Positions 26,428 through 35,381 of a stretch of DNA of 52,068 nt are shown here, piece after piece. How positions within the stretch are numbered: position 1 is the stretch's first letter; the number at the start of each line of letters is the position of its first letter. The translations under genes and the position numbers were made by a program. The stretch is from Rhodobacter sp. (GTDB taxonomy: Bacteria; Pseudomonadota; Alphaproteobacteria; Rhodobacterales; Rhodobacteraceae). The notes below the pieces were generated by a model. The model was not told the origin of the DNA. It was given only the letters and a program-made list of their open reading frames with translations, and ran no database searches. The stretch lies in the NCBI GenBank assembly GCA_020251025.1, contig JADCDI010000063.1, positions 1 through 52,068 of the forward strand. Direction: 5' to 3'.

Positions 26428-27126
26428 ATGCAGCGCAAGATTGTTCTGGTCCGGCATGGCGATGATCCGCCTGATGACCGCGTGGTGACCTTTGCCGTTC
26501 AGAACGGCTTCGAGCCCGTCTTCCTGCGCCCGTTCAAGGGCGACAAACCCGGCCTGCCCGGCCCGGATGTGGCGGGGTCAGTGGTCTACGGCGGCCCCTA
26601 CAATGTCTTCGAGGAAGACAGGCATCCGTTTCTGAACGACGAGGCGGACTGGATCCGCGCCTGCATGGCGCAGGGTGTTCCGCTGCTTGGCATCTGTCAG
26701 GGTGCGCAGCAGATCGCGCGCGTGCTTGGGGCCGAGGTCGGCCCTTATGACAAGCCGGTGCACGAATTCGGCTACTACCCGGTTTCGCCCACCCCCGGGG
26801 GCAGCGATTTCCTGCCTGCAACGATGCACATGACGCAGGCGCATTTCCACACCTTTGCCATTCCCGAAGGTGCGGTGCACCTGGCGTCAAGCCCGCTCTA
26901 TCCCAACCAGGCGTTTCGTCATGGCGACAGGACCTATGCCGTCCAGTTCCACCCCGAATGCACCATCGAGGGGTTCCGGCGCTGGCAATCCAACGCCTGG
27001 GCGCCCTATGACAAACCGGGCGCACAGTCCAGGGCGGAACAGGATGCGCTGATGGCCCAACATGACGCGGCGCAGGCCGATTGGTTCTACCGCTTTCTTG
27101 GAAAGCTGTTCGGCCGCGCCACATGA
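26428..27126 (+). CDS. Class I glutamine amidotransferase-like protein
   Basis: A 232-residue stand-alone GATase1. The nucleophile Cys is in LLGICQGAQQIARVLGA and the His-Glu pair is in YAVQFHPECTIEGF, so the triad is intact. Such GuaA-like single-domain proteins include gamma-glutamyl peptide hydrolases and gamma-glutamyl-polyamine hydrolases; the substrate is unknown. Its stop overlaps the EamA gene start (ATGA). Confidence 0.85.
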   Translation: MQRKIVLVRHGDDPPDDRVVTFAVQNGFEPVFLRPFKGDKPGLPGPDVAGSVVYGGPYNVFEEDRHPFLNDEADWIRACMAQGVPLLGICQGAQQIARVLGAEVGPYDKPVHEFGYYPVSPTPGGSDFLPATMHMTQAHFHTFAIPEGAVHLASSPLYPNQAFRHGDRTYAVQFHPECTIEGFRRWQSNAWAPYDKPGAQSRAEQDALMAQHDAAQADWFYRFLGKLFGRAT

Positions 27127-28004
27127 CGGCATTCTCGCACCGCAATCCGCAGGCCTTCGGCATTCTGGTGACGCTGGCAGGTGTGCTGGTCTTTGTTCCC
27201 GACGCGCTTGTGATGCGGCTGATCGGCGGTGACATGCTGGCGCTGGCATTCTGGCGCGGCCTGCTGGCGGGTGGCATCTTCCTTCTTGGCAATCTGGTCC
27301 TTGCCCCGCAGACCATGCCCGCGCGCGGCGAATGGTTCGACCGCAAGGGACTGCTCATTATCGGGCTGAACGCGGCCGGCGTCCTGAGCTGGTGTTCGGC
27401 CATGCAATACACCTCGGCCGCGAACGCGCTTCTTGTGTTGGCGGTCGCCCCCTTTCTGGCCGCAATCCTGTCGTACCTGCTGCTTGGGGAACGGATTGAC
27501 AGGGCAACCGCGCTGGCCATCGCGCTGGTCTTTACGGGCGTTCTGATCATCGCCTCGGGCAGCTTCGGTCACGGACGGCTTCTGGGTGACGGATTTGCGC
27601 TGATCAATGCGCTGACCGTCGCGGCCTATTATGTGACTTTGCGGACCACGGGGCGGCGCAACATGCTTCCCCACCTTGCGCTGGGGTCGATCCTTGGGGG
27701 CATCCTTGCCCTGCCGTTCGCGGATTTCACACCTGTCACGACGATGCAGGCGCTGCTTATCTTTCTGTCCGGCGCGGTGATCCTGCCCGCTGCGGCCGGC
27801 CTTCTGATGCTTGGCCCGCGCTACCTGCCCGCGCCCGAGGTGTCGATGATCACATTGCTGGAGGTCATCCTTGGCCCGCTGCTGGTCTGGGCCGTTATCG
27901 GCGAGAATCCCGGACAGATGACGCTGATCGGCGGGACGGTGATTGTCGCCACGGTCTCGCTGCACGCCCTGCGCCGCCTGACCCGGACCGGGAGTGTCGC
28001 CTGA
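27123..28004 (+). CDS. EamA/DMT-family transporter
   Basis: A 293-residue inner-membrane protein with about ten hydrophobic segments and two EamA repeats (first: GILVTLAGVLVFVPDALVMRL ... LLLGERIDRATALAIALVFTGVLII; second: GDGFALINALTVAAYYVTL ... GPLLVWAVIGENPGQMTLIGG). The GE(R/N) motif after each repeat is typical. It probably exports a metabolite. Overlaps both neighbours (ATGA upstream, TGATG downstream), so it belongs to one operon. Confidence 0.87.
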   Translation: MTAFSHRNPQAFGILVTLAGVLVFVPDALVMRLIGGDMLALAFWRGLLAGGIFLLGNLVLAPQTMPARGEWFDRKGLLIIGLNAAGVLSWCSAMQYTSAANALLVLAVAPFLAAILSYLLLGERIDRATALAIALVFTGVLIIASGSFGHGRLLGDGFALINALTVAAYYVTLRTTGRRNMLPHLALGSILGGILALPFADFTPVTTMQALLIFLSGAVILPAAAGLLMLGPRYLPAPEVSMITLLEVILGPLLVWAVIGENPGQMTLIGGTVIVATVSLHALRRLTRTGSVA

Positions 28005-28600
28005 TGCGCCTGCTTGTCGTCCATGCCCATCCCGTTCCCGAAAGTTTCAACACGGCGCTTTGCAGGGCAGTGCTGGAAACTGCACGGCAGCAGGGGCACG
28101 ACGTTCGCCTGATCGACCTTCACGCTGACGGCTTCAACCCCGTGATGACCGCCGAAGAACGGCGCGGATATACCGAAGATGTGCCGGTCCCGCCCGATCT
28201 TCGGCCGCATGTCGAGGCGCTGCAATGGGCCGAGGGGCTGATCCTTGTCTATCCGACATGGTGGTATTCGCAGCCCGCAATCCTCAAGGGCTGGATTGAT
28301 CGTGTCTGGCGGCCGGGCATCACCTTTACCTTGCGGACCGCGACCGAACCCCTGCGCGGGGCGCTGCACAATGTCCGGCTGATCGGGGTGATCACCACCT
28401 TCGGGTCGCCCTGGTGGTTCTGGACCTTTCTGATCGGCGCGCCGGGGCGCAAGATCATCCTGCGCGGCCTGCGCTATTGCACCCATCCCCGGACGCGGAC
28501 CTTCTGGCTGGGCCTGCATGACATGGATGCCCGCACGGACACGACCCGCGCCCGCTTTCTGGGCAAGGTTCGGGCCCGTATCGCGCGCATTCCGCTGTAG
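28004..28600 (+). CDS. NAD(P)H:quinone oxidoreductase, flavodoxin-like fold
   Basis: A 198-residue flavoprotein of the NQO1/KefF type: VVHAHPVPESFNTALCRAVL at the FMN-binding N-terminus, LILVYPTWWYSQPAILKGWIDRVW in the middle, and ITTFGSPWWFW. It likely makes two-electron reductions of quinones or other electrophiles in the cytoplasm. Translationally coupled to the EamA transporter through TGATG. Confidence 0.86.
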   Translation: MRLLVVHAHPVPESFNTALCRAVLETARQQGHDVRLIDLHADGFNPVMTAEERRGYTEDVPVPPDLRPHVEALQWAEGLILVYPTWWYSQPAILKGWIDRVWRPGITFTLRTATEPLRGALHNVRLIGVITTFGSPWWFWTFLIGAPGRKIILRGLRYCTHPRTRTFWLGLHDMDARTDTTRARFLGKVRARIARIPL

Positions 28601-28609
28601 GGGCGGGGC

Positions 28610-29389
28610 ATGGGCCACATCGGACACTGGGCCGACCTGACCGCCCCCGATTTTGCCGCACTTGACCGCAGCGATGCCGTGGCGATCTTGCCCATCGGCG
28701 CCATCGAACAGCACGGGCCGCACCTGCCGCTTTCGGTGGACCGCGACCTGACGCTTGCCGTGCTCGGTCGTGCCCTGCCGCTGATTCCGCGCGACCTGAC
28801 CGTGCTTGCCCTGCCTGTGCAAGCCATCGGCATAAGCACCGAACATGCGGCTTGGCCCGGAACGCTGACGCTTTCTGCCGGAACGCTGCTGCTGGTGCTT
28901 CAGGACATCGCGGCCTCGGTCCGGCAGGCGGGCATCCGGCGGCTCATGATCCTGAACGGCCATGGTGGCAACCGGGCACTGCTGGAGGTGGCCTGCCGCG
29001 ATCTTCGCGCCCGGTCCGGGCTGGTCACGGCCCATGTGGCGTGGGATGATCTGGCCGGGGCAGAGGCTGTCGTCGGCCCGGCCGAGGCAGACAACGGCCT
29101 GCATGCAGGTGATGTGGAAACGTCGGCCATGCTTTGCGCCTGTCCGGACGGTGTCCGCATGGAACGGGCCGGGGATTTCGGTTCCGCGCATCTGCACTGG
29201 CGGCAGGCGCACCCCGATCTCGGGCTGGGAAAGGCACCCCTGCGGCCCGGCTGGCTTATGGAGGATCTGAACCCCCGGGGTGCTGTCGGAAATGCCGCCG
29301 CCGCAACGGCGGAAAAGGGCGCGGTGCTGCTGGGCACCGCGGCGCAGAACCTTGCACATCTTGTGGCCCAGTTCGGGCGCTTCGGTTAG
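28610..29389 (+). CDS. Creatininase-family metal-dependent amidohydrolase
   Basis: 259 residues, the normal size. Metal-binding residues: AILPIGAIEQHGPHLPLSVDRD (Glu, His, Asp), ILNGHGGNRALLE and GLHAGDVETSAML (His, Glu). The family opens small cyclic amides (creatinine to creatine) or deformylates formamides. The neighbours are amidohydrolases for N-heterocycles, so ring opening of a cyclic amide is plausible; the true substrate is unknown. The downstream amidohydrolase starts 4 nt after its stop. Confidence 0.87.
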   Translation: MGHIGHWADLTAPDFAALDRSDAVAILPIGAIEQHGPHLPLSVDRDLTLAVLGRALPLIPRDLTVLALPVQAIGISTEHAAWPGTLTLSAGTLLLVLQDIAASVRQAGIRRLMILNGHGGNRALLEVACRDLRARSGLVTAHVAWDDLAGAEAVVGPAEADNGLHAGDVETSAMLCACPDGVRMERAGDFGSAHLHWRQAHPDLGLGKAPLRPGWLMEDLNPRGAVGNAAAATAEKGAVLLGTAAQNLAHLVAQFGRFG

Positions 29390-29392
29390 GGC

Positions 29393-30633
29393 ATGCCGAC
29401 CCTGATCCGCGACATTGCCGTGCCGCACAGCCTTCTGGCGGACCCGGACAGGTTCGGCGGGCGGGTCGAGGGCGACCTGAAGCGCGGCGATCTTTTGATT
29501 TCGGAAGATCGGGTGATCGGCATGACTGCGGCACCCCCTGCCGAAGCGCGCATTGTCGAAGGAAGGGGGCGCATTCTTCTGCCCGGGCTGGTGGAGCCGC
29601 ATCTGCACCTTGACAAGGCCTTTACCCTGCCGCGCCTGCCCGATGCCGGGGGCAATCTTCTTGCCGCGATACGGGCGCAGGAGGCAGACAAGAAAAACTG
29701 GACCGACGATGACTTGCGGGCGCGGGCCGGGCGCGCGCTGGCCGAACTGGTGGCGGCGGGTGTTGTTCATGCCCGCACACATGTCGACTGGGGCAACGGC
29801 GCTGACCCGACGGCCCCCCCCGTGCCTGGGATGTTCTGGCGGAACTGGCGCAGGACTGGGCGGACCGCATCAGGCTGGAACTGTCCTGCCTGCCGGACAT
29901 CGATGCCTTTGCAGAACCCGCGACGGCAGCCCGCATCGCTGCTGATGTGGGGCGGGTTGGCGGAACGCTGGGCGCGTGGTGCCTGAACCATCCCCGCCGG
30001 GCCAGGGGCTTTGCCGCCGCGTTCGATCTTGCCGCATCCCGCGGGTTCGCGCTGGATTTCCATGTTGACGAGGGGCAGGGGGCCGAACTGGACGGGCTGG
30101 AAACACTCGCCGCCGCGGCGTTGCGTTCCGGCTTCGAGGGGCCGGTCCTGTGCGGTCATGCCGTCAGCCTGACAAACCTTGCGGGCGACCGTCTGGCGCG
30201 GTTGACAGAGGATCTGGCCCGTGCGCGCATCAGCCTCTGCGCGCTGCCGACGACCAATCTCTACCTGCAGTCCCGTGGCGCGGGAACGCCCGACAGGCGT
30301 GGCATCACCCGGCTGGCAGAGGCCGCCGCCAGGGGTGTAACCCCCTGCCTTGGGACCGACAACGTACAGGACGCCTTCTACCCGCTTGGCCGGCATGACC
30401 CGCTGCTGACCCTTGCCACCGCCGTTCCGGCCCTGCATCTGGACCCGCCCTTCGGGGCGCATCTGCCGCTGATCACGCATCTTGCCGCCCGCGCCACCGG
30501 CGTTGAGGCAGGATTTGTGGACCGCGCGCGCCCCCCGCACCTGTTTCTGGCCGAGGCCGTATCCCTGCCCGGGCTTGTCAGTGCTCAACCCGCCCGCCGC
30601 CCGCTTTTCCACGGCCCCCGCGCGGTCGCATGA
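29393..30633 (+). pseudogene. CodA-like amidohydrolase interrupted by a -1 frameshift in a C8 run
   Basis: The first frame (to 29986) encodes the N-terminal half with LLPGLVEPHLHLDKAF, the metal-binding HxH of cytosine-deaminase-type amidohydrolases. After C8 at 29814-29821 the protein continues in the -1 frame (AWDVLAELAQDWADRIRLEL ... FHVDEGQGAELDGLE, LCGHAVSL, CLGTDNVQD), so all metal ligands exist but in two frames. Restored, the protein has about 413 residues, a normal length. The break may be a homopolymer sequencing error, a real inactivating mutation, or slippage. The intact second half shows no other decay. Confidence 0.82.
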
Positions 30634-30738
30634 CGTGGAATCCCTTGGGGCCACATCCCCGTTTTGCTTGCGTGAACGCACCGCGCCCCCGCCTTACCCT
30701 TTCGGGCAGTGCCCGAAGCCTGAAAGCCGCAGCCGCAT

Positions 30739-32142
30739 ATGACCAGCATTTCCGGCAAGACCACGATCAACTGGGCCGCCTTCGCCGCCGCCCTTTCGCC
30801 TGTCGAGGTCATTGACGAGCCTGTCCTGGTCAAGAAGCGCAGCCGGGACTTTTTCTGGTATTCCCCCATCCTCGACCGGCGCCTGAAGACCTGCTTCGGT
30901 GATCTGGTTGCACGGCCGAAATCCCCCGCCGAGATGGCGCATTGCCTGTCCCTGTCGGCACGCCACCGTGTCCCCGTGACACTGCGCGGCGGGGGAACCG
31001 GCAACTATGGCCAATCTGTCCCGATGGAAGGCGGCCTGATCATCGAGACCACCGCGATGGACGCGATCCTGCAGACGGGCCCCGATTTTGTCCGCGTGCA
31101 GGCGGGCTGCAACATCCTGAAACTGAACAGGGCGCTGCAGGAACGGGGGCGCGAGCTGCCCGTTTTCCCCTCAACCCAGGACATCGCGACCATCGGGGGC
31201 TTCATCTCGGGCGGATCGGCGGGCATCGGCACGGTCAGCCACGGGATGCTGCGCGATGCGGGAAACATCCTGGAGATACGGGTGCTGTCGGTCGGGGAGA
31301 CCCCGCGCGAGGTGGCCTTCTCGGGCGATCAGATCAACATGATCCATCACGCCTGGGGCATCAACGGCGTGATCACCGAACTGACGCTGCGCACCGTACC
31401 GACCGAGGACTGGATCGGCTGCATCGCCACCTTTGATACCTACCCGGCCTGCTATTCTGCGGGGATGGCCCTGGCAGCTTCGGACATCTGCCGAAAGCTG
31501 TGCTCGACACTCGACGCCCGGATCGGCACCTATTTCGACCGGCTGAAGGGTATCCTCCCCCAGGGCCGTGCCCTGCTGGTCACACTGATTCCGCGCCGCC
31601 AGATGGAGGCCTTCCGCACCCTCATTGCCGCCCGGGGCGGCCGGATCGACCTGGCCCTGGACGAGACCGCGCGTCTTGCCCGCAAGCTGCCCCATGCCTT
31701 CGAGTTTTCCTATAACCACACCACATTGCAGGCGCTGAAGACCGACCGGAAGGTGACCTATCTGCAGATCCTCTGCCCCGCACCGCTTGATGTGGACAGG
31801 ATCGTCGAACTGCAGGCCGTGTTGGGCGATGACATCTACATGCATCACGAGTTCTCGCGCATGGGCGGGCAATTGGTGGCGTTCGATCTGCCGCTGGTGC
31901 GCTACAGTACCGACGAGCGGCTTTATGCGATCATGGGCCTTTATGAGGCACATGGCTGCCCCGCCTCGGACCCGCATTCGTGCATCATCGAAGAGGGCGG
32001 CATGAAGAAGGCCGATTACCGCCATCTGGCGTGGAAAAAGCGGCTTGATCCGCTGGGCCTGCTGAACAGCCCGAAAAGCCGCGAATGGGCGCGTGTCCGC
32101 GACATGACGCCGGAAGCCATCGAAGCCCTGCATCAGACCTGA
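30739..32142 (+). CDS. FAD-binding oxidoreductase (VAO/PCMH type)
   Basis: 467 residues with an FAD-binding PCMH domain: VPVTLRGGGTGNYGQSVPMEGGLII (diphosphate-binding loop) and PSTQDIATIGGFISGGSAGIGTVSHG, a glycolate/lactate-oxidase-like pattern. The C-terminal part (HHEFSRMGGQLVAFDLPL, KKRLDPLGLLNSPKSREW) resembles FAD-linked oxidases with a cap domain. It likely oxidises a hydroxy-acid or amine product of the cluster's hydrolases. Located between the frameshifted amidohydrolase and the binding-protein gene. Confidence 0.8.
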   Translation: MTSISGKTTINWAAFAAALSPVEVIDEPVLVKKRSRDFFWYSPILDRRLKTCFGDLVARPKSPAEMAHCLSLSARHRVPVTLRGGGTGNYGQSVPMEGGLIIETTAMDAILQTGPDFVRVQAGCNILKLNRALQERGRELPVFPSTQDIATIGGFISGGSAGIGTVSHGMLRDAGNILEIRVLSVGETPREVAFSGDQINMIHHAWGINGVITELTLRTVPTEDWIGCIATFDTYPACYSAGMALAASDICRKLCSTLDARIGTYFDRLKGILPQGRALLVTLIPRRQMEAFRTLIAARGGRIDLALDETARLARKLPHAFEFSYNHTTLQALKTDRKVTYLQILCPAPLDVDRIVELQAVLGDDIYMHHEFSRMGGQLVAFDLPLVRYSTDERLYAIMGLYEAHGCPASDPHSCIIEEGGMKKADYRHLAWKKRLDPLGLLNSPKSREWARVRDMTPEAIEALHQT

Positions 32143-32190
32143 ACCGATAACAAGGCGAAAAACCGCCCCTGTCCCAACAAGGAGATCATC

Positions 32191-33837
32191 ATGACCTTTG
32201 AAGACCGCCATGGCCGGCCCCTGCCCGATCACCTGACCCGCGCCGCCAGGCAAGGCGGCAGGGATCCGCTGACACGCCGGGAATTCCTTGCCACCGCATC
32301 GGCCTTTGGGGCCACAACCGCCACGGCCTATGCCATGCTGGGCCTGCCTGCCCCGGCCCGGGCGCAGGAAACGCCCGTCAGGGGCGGGACGCTGCGCGTC
32401 GGCATGCAGGTCATGGATCTGAAAGACCCGCGCACCGCCGACTGGTCCCAGATCGCGAACCTGGCCCGCCAGTTTCTGGAGCCCCTGGTCAAGTATACCC
32501 AGGACTTCACGTTCGAGGGCAGGCTTCTGGAAAGCTGGGAGGTCAACGAAGACGCAACCCGGTACACCCTGCGCGTCCGCCCCGGCGTCATCTGGAACAA
32601 TGGCGATGCGTTCACTGCCGACGACGTGATCTTCAACATCACGCGCTGGTGCGACAAGGGTGCCGAAGGCAATTCAATGGCGTCGCGCTTTTCGGCCCTG
32701 GTTGACGAGGCGACGGGCAAGGCGCGGGACGGGGCCATCGTCAGGGTCGACGACATGACGGTGGAGCTGAACCTTTCGACGCCCGATATCGCCATCATCC
32801 CGAACATGGCCGATTACCCGGCCCTTATCGTGCACCGCAGCTACGAGGCAACCGGTTCCAATCTGGCGGCCAACCCGATCGGGACCGGCCCGTTCGAGCT
32901 GGAATTCCACGAAGTCGGCAACAAGGCGCGCGTCGTGCGCCGCAGGGACGGGAAATGGTGGGGCGGTGAAGCCCATCTTGATGCCATCGAATTCACGGAT
33001 CACGGCAACGATCCCGTGATCGAACTCAACGCCTGGGCCTCGGGCGAGGTCGACCTGAACCAGCAGACAAGCGAGAACTTCCTTGAATCGCTTGATGCGC
33101 TGGGTGCAACGCGCAACTCGGTTGCCACGGCCAACACCGTTGTGGCGCGCATGAATGTCGCACAGGAACCCTATACCGACAAGCGGGTCCGGCAGGCACT
33201 TCAGGCGGGGGTGGACAATGCCGTGGTGCTGGAACTGGGGATTTCGGGGCTGGGCACGGTGGGTGAAAACCACCATGTCAGCCCGATCCACCCTGAATAT
33301 GCCGAATTGCCCAGACAGTCGCGCGACCCGGCCAGGGCCAGGGCGCTGCTGGAAGAGGCGGGCAAGACAGAGTACGAGTTCGATCTCATCTCGATCGATC
33401 AGGACTTTCACCAGATATCCTGCGATGCCATCGCCGCACAGCTGCGCGACGTCGGCATCACCATAAAGCGCACCGTCATCCCCGGGGCAACCTTCTGGAA
33501 CGACTGGACGAAATACCCCTTCTCGATGACCAACTGGAACATGCGCCCGCTGGGGGTTCAGGTTCTGGCCCTGGCCTACCGTTCGGGTGAGCCGTGGAAC
33601 GAAAGCGCCTATTCCAACCCCGACTTTGACGCCAGGCTGGCACAGGCGCTGGCCACGGCCGATGTCGAGGCGCGGCGGGCGATCATGGCAGAGCTTCAGG
33701 CGATGCTGCAGGGGGACGGCGTTCTGATCCAACCCTACTGGCAGAACGTCTATTCGCATTCCAACCCGAAACTGAAGGGCTACCGCGTGCACCAGACATT
33801 CGAGATGGATCTGGGGGGCGTCTGGCTGGAGGTCTGA
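32191..33837 (+). CDS. ABC transporter solute-binding protein, family 5 (Tat-exported)
   Basis: A 548-residue periplasmic binding protein of the dipeptide/oligopeptide type. A twin-arginine signal is visible: TRREFLATASAFGATTATAY ending at APARAQ (about residue 52). Mature-domain motifs: GGTLRVGMQ, LLESWEVNEDATRYTLRVRPGVIWNNG, NPIGTGPFELEF and YTDKRVRQALQAGVD. SD AAGGAGA lies 7 nt before the ATG. No permease or ATPase gene is adjacent; the only matching importer genes in the window are at 45-48.5 kb and have their own binding protein. Confidence 0.9.
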   Translation: MTFEDRHGRPLPDHLTRAARQGGRDPLTRREFLATASAFGATTATAYAMLGLPAPARAQETPVRGGTLRVGMQVMDLKDPRTADWSQIANLARQFLEPLVKYTQDFTFEGRLLESWEVNEDATRYTLRVRPGVIWNNGDAFTADDVIFNITRWCDKGAEGNSMASRFSALVDEATGKARDGAIVRVDDMTVELNLSTPDIAIIPNMADYPALIVHRSYEATGSNLAANPIGTGPFELEFHEVGNKARVVRRRDGKWWGGEAHLDAIEFTDHGNDPVIELNAWASGEVDLNQQTSENFLESLDALGATRNSVATANTVVARMNVAQEPYTDKRVRQALQAGVDNAVVLELGISGLGTVGENHHVSPIHPEYAELPRQSRDPARARALLEEAGKTEYEFDLISIDQDFHQISCDAIAAQLRDVGITIKRTVIPGATFWNDWTKYPFSMTNWNMRPLGVQVLALAYRSGEPWNESAYSNPDFDARLAQALATADVEARRAIMAELQAMLQGDGVLIQPYWQNVYSHSNPKLKGYRVHQTFEMDLGGVWLEV

Positions 33838-33851
33838 CTGACACCCCGCCG

Positions 33852-33874
33852 GGGGCGGCGATCGGCGCCGCCCC
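33852..33874 (+). terminator. GC-rich hairpin after the binding-protein gene
   Basis: GGGGCGGCG-ATCGG-CGCCGCCCC is a perfect 9-bp stem starting 15 nt after the stop. There is no T-run; hairpins in this place often stabilise binding-protein mRNA or cause partial termination. Confidence 0.5.
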
Positions 33875-33998
33875 GCTATGGCAGGCGCGTCGCGGCACAG
33901 CCAGAGGCAGATGCCCCAAGGCGGGTTTGGTGCCCGGCACCTGCGGCAGCGCCCCGCGATGTCATACCTTTGAATGGGCTGCGCCAAGGGACCGGGAT

Positions 33999-35354
33999 AT
34001 GCAAACGGACATGATCACCATTCCCGACGCGCCCCGCCTTCTGCTGTCAGGGGCGCGGATTCCGGCAGAACTGGTGGAAGGGCCGCCCGACAATGCCCGT
34101 CAGGATGCCGAAGGCGCGCTTGCGCTGGACCTGCTGCTGGACAGCGGTTGCATCGCGGGTGTCTTCCCGGCCGGTTCGGCACCCGATATTCATCCCCGGG
34201 TCCCGCTGCAAGGCCGCCACCTGTGGCCTGCCTTCATCGACATGCATACCCACCTGGACTGCGGCCATGCCATTCCGCGCGTCCGGCCGGACGGCACGAT
34301 CCACGGCGGCTTCTCGCGGACGGCCGGGGACTGGGCGTGCTGGACAGATGACGACATGGCCCTGCGGATGGAATTCGGCATCCGCTGTGCCCGGGCGCAT
34401 GGTGTTGCAGCGCTTCGCACCCATGTCGACAGCGAGACACTTGCCTTATCCTCTCGGGGGTATCGGGTGCTGGACCGGCTGTGCCAGGCATGGGCGGGCC
34501 GGGTGGACCTGCAGGGCGTCACGATCTGCGCGATGGAGGCATGGCTTGGTCCCGAGGCGCGCGCGCTTGCCGATCTTGCTGCCGACCATGGCGGCATCCT
34601 GGGCGGCGTGACCGACACGCTGGAGCGCGGGGCGAACGGCACCTACGATACCTTGTCCGGCGCGCTTGACCGGCTGTTCGAACTGGCTGCGGAACGCGGG
34701 CTGGACGTAGACCTGCATGTGGACCAGACCGATGATCTGTCCGCCTTTACCATTCCCGAAATCGCCCGCGCCCGACTGCGTTCAAGGTTCACGGGGCGGC
34801 TGGTTCTGGGCCATTGCGTGAACCTTTCGCTCATGCCCGAGCGGGTGATCGACGAAACCCTTGCGCTTGCGAAAGAGGCCGGGCTTGCCTTTGTCTCGAT
34901 GCCGACGCCGATGATGTATCTTATGGACCGCAAACCGGGACGCACGCCGCGCTGGCGGGGTGTCACCGCTGCGCATGAAATCCGCGCTGCGGGCCTGCCA
35001 CTGGCCATTGGCGGCGACAACTGCCGCGATGCCTGGTTCCCCTACGGCGATCACGACATGCTGGACACGCTGAAACAGGCGATCCGGGTCTTTCAGGCCG
35101 ACGAGCCGCTGACCGGCACCCTTGCCATGGCCAGCCGCATCCCCGCCGACCTGATCGGGCGGCCGGACCTTGGCAGGATCGCCGTGGGCCTGCCCGCCAA
35201 TCTGGTGATCTTCCAGGCCCGCAGCCTGAACGTGGTTCTTGCCCGCGATCAGGCCGACCGTATCGTTCTGAACCGGGGCCGTCGGGTCGCCGACGGCCTG
35301 CCGCTGCATCACTATCTGGAAAGGGCTTTGGGTCTGGCCCCGGCCTGGCCTTGA
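33999..35354 (+). CDS. CodA-like amidohydrolase (cytosine deaminase family)
   Basis: A 451-residue metal-dependent hydrolase, intact. Ligands: FIDMHTHLDCGHA (HxH), DLHVDQTD (His), VLGHCVNLS (His) and AIGGDNCRDAWFPYGDHDML (Asp). This arrangement matches CodA/AtzC-type deaminases of pyrimidines and triazines. It is a divergent paralogue of the frameshifted enzyme at 29.4-30.6 kb; the cluster thus encodes two such enzymes. The ATG at 33999 has AAGGGACCGGG upstream and avoids a non-conserved N-terminal extension. Confidence 0.85.
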   Translation: MQTDMITIPDAPRLLLSGARIPAELVEGPPDNARQDAEGALALDLLLDSGCIAGVFPAGSAPDIHPRVPLQGRHLWPAFIDMHTHLDCGHAIPRVRPDGTIHGGFSRTAGDWACWTDDDMALRMEFGIRCARAHGVAALRTHVDSETLALSSRGYRVLDRLCQAWAGRVDLQGVTICAMEAWLGPEARALADLAADHGGILGGVTDTLERGANGTYDTLSGALDRLFELAAERGLDVDLHVDQTDDLSAFTIPEIARARLRSRFTGRLVLGHCVNLSLMPERVIDETLALAKEAGLAFVSMPTPMMYLMDRKPGRTPRWRGVTAAHEIRAAGLPLAIGGDNCRDAWFPYGDHDMLDTLKQAIRVFQADEPLTGTLAMASRIPADLIGRPDLGRIAVGLPANLVIFQARSLNVVLARDQADRIVLNRGRRVADGLPLHHYLERALGLAPAWP

Positions 35355-35381
35355 CGGAACAACGGCAAAGGAGGCCACCAC

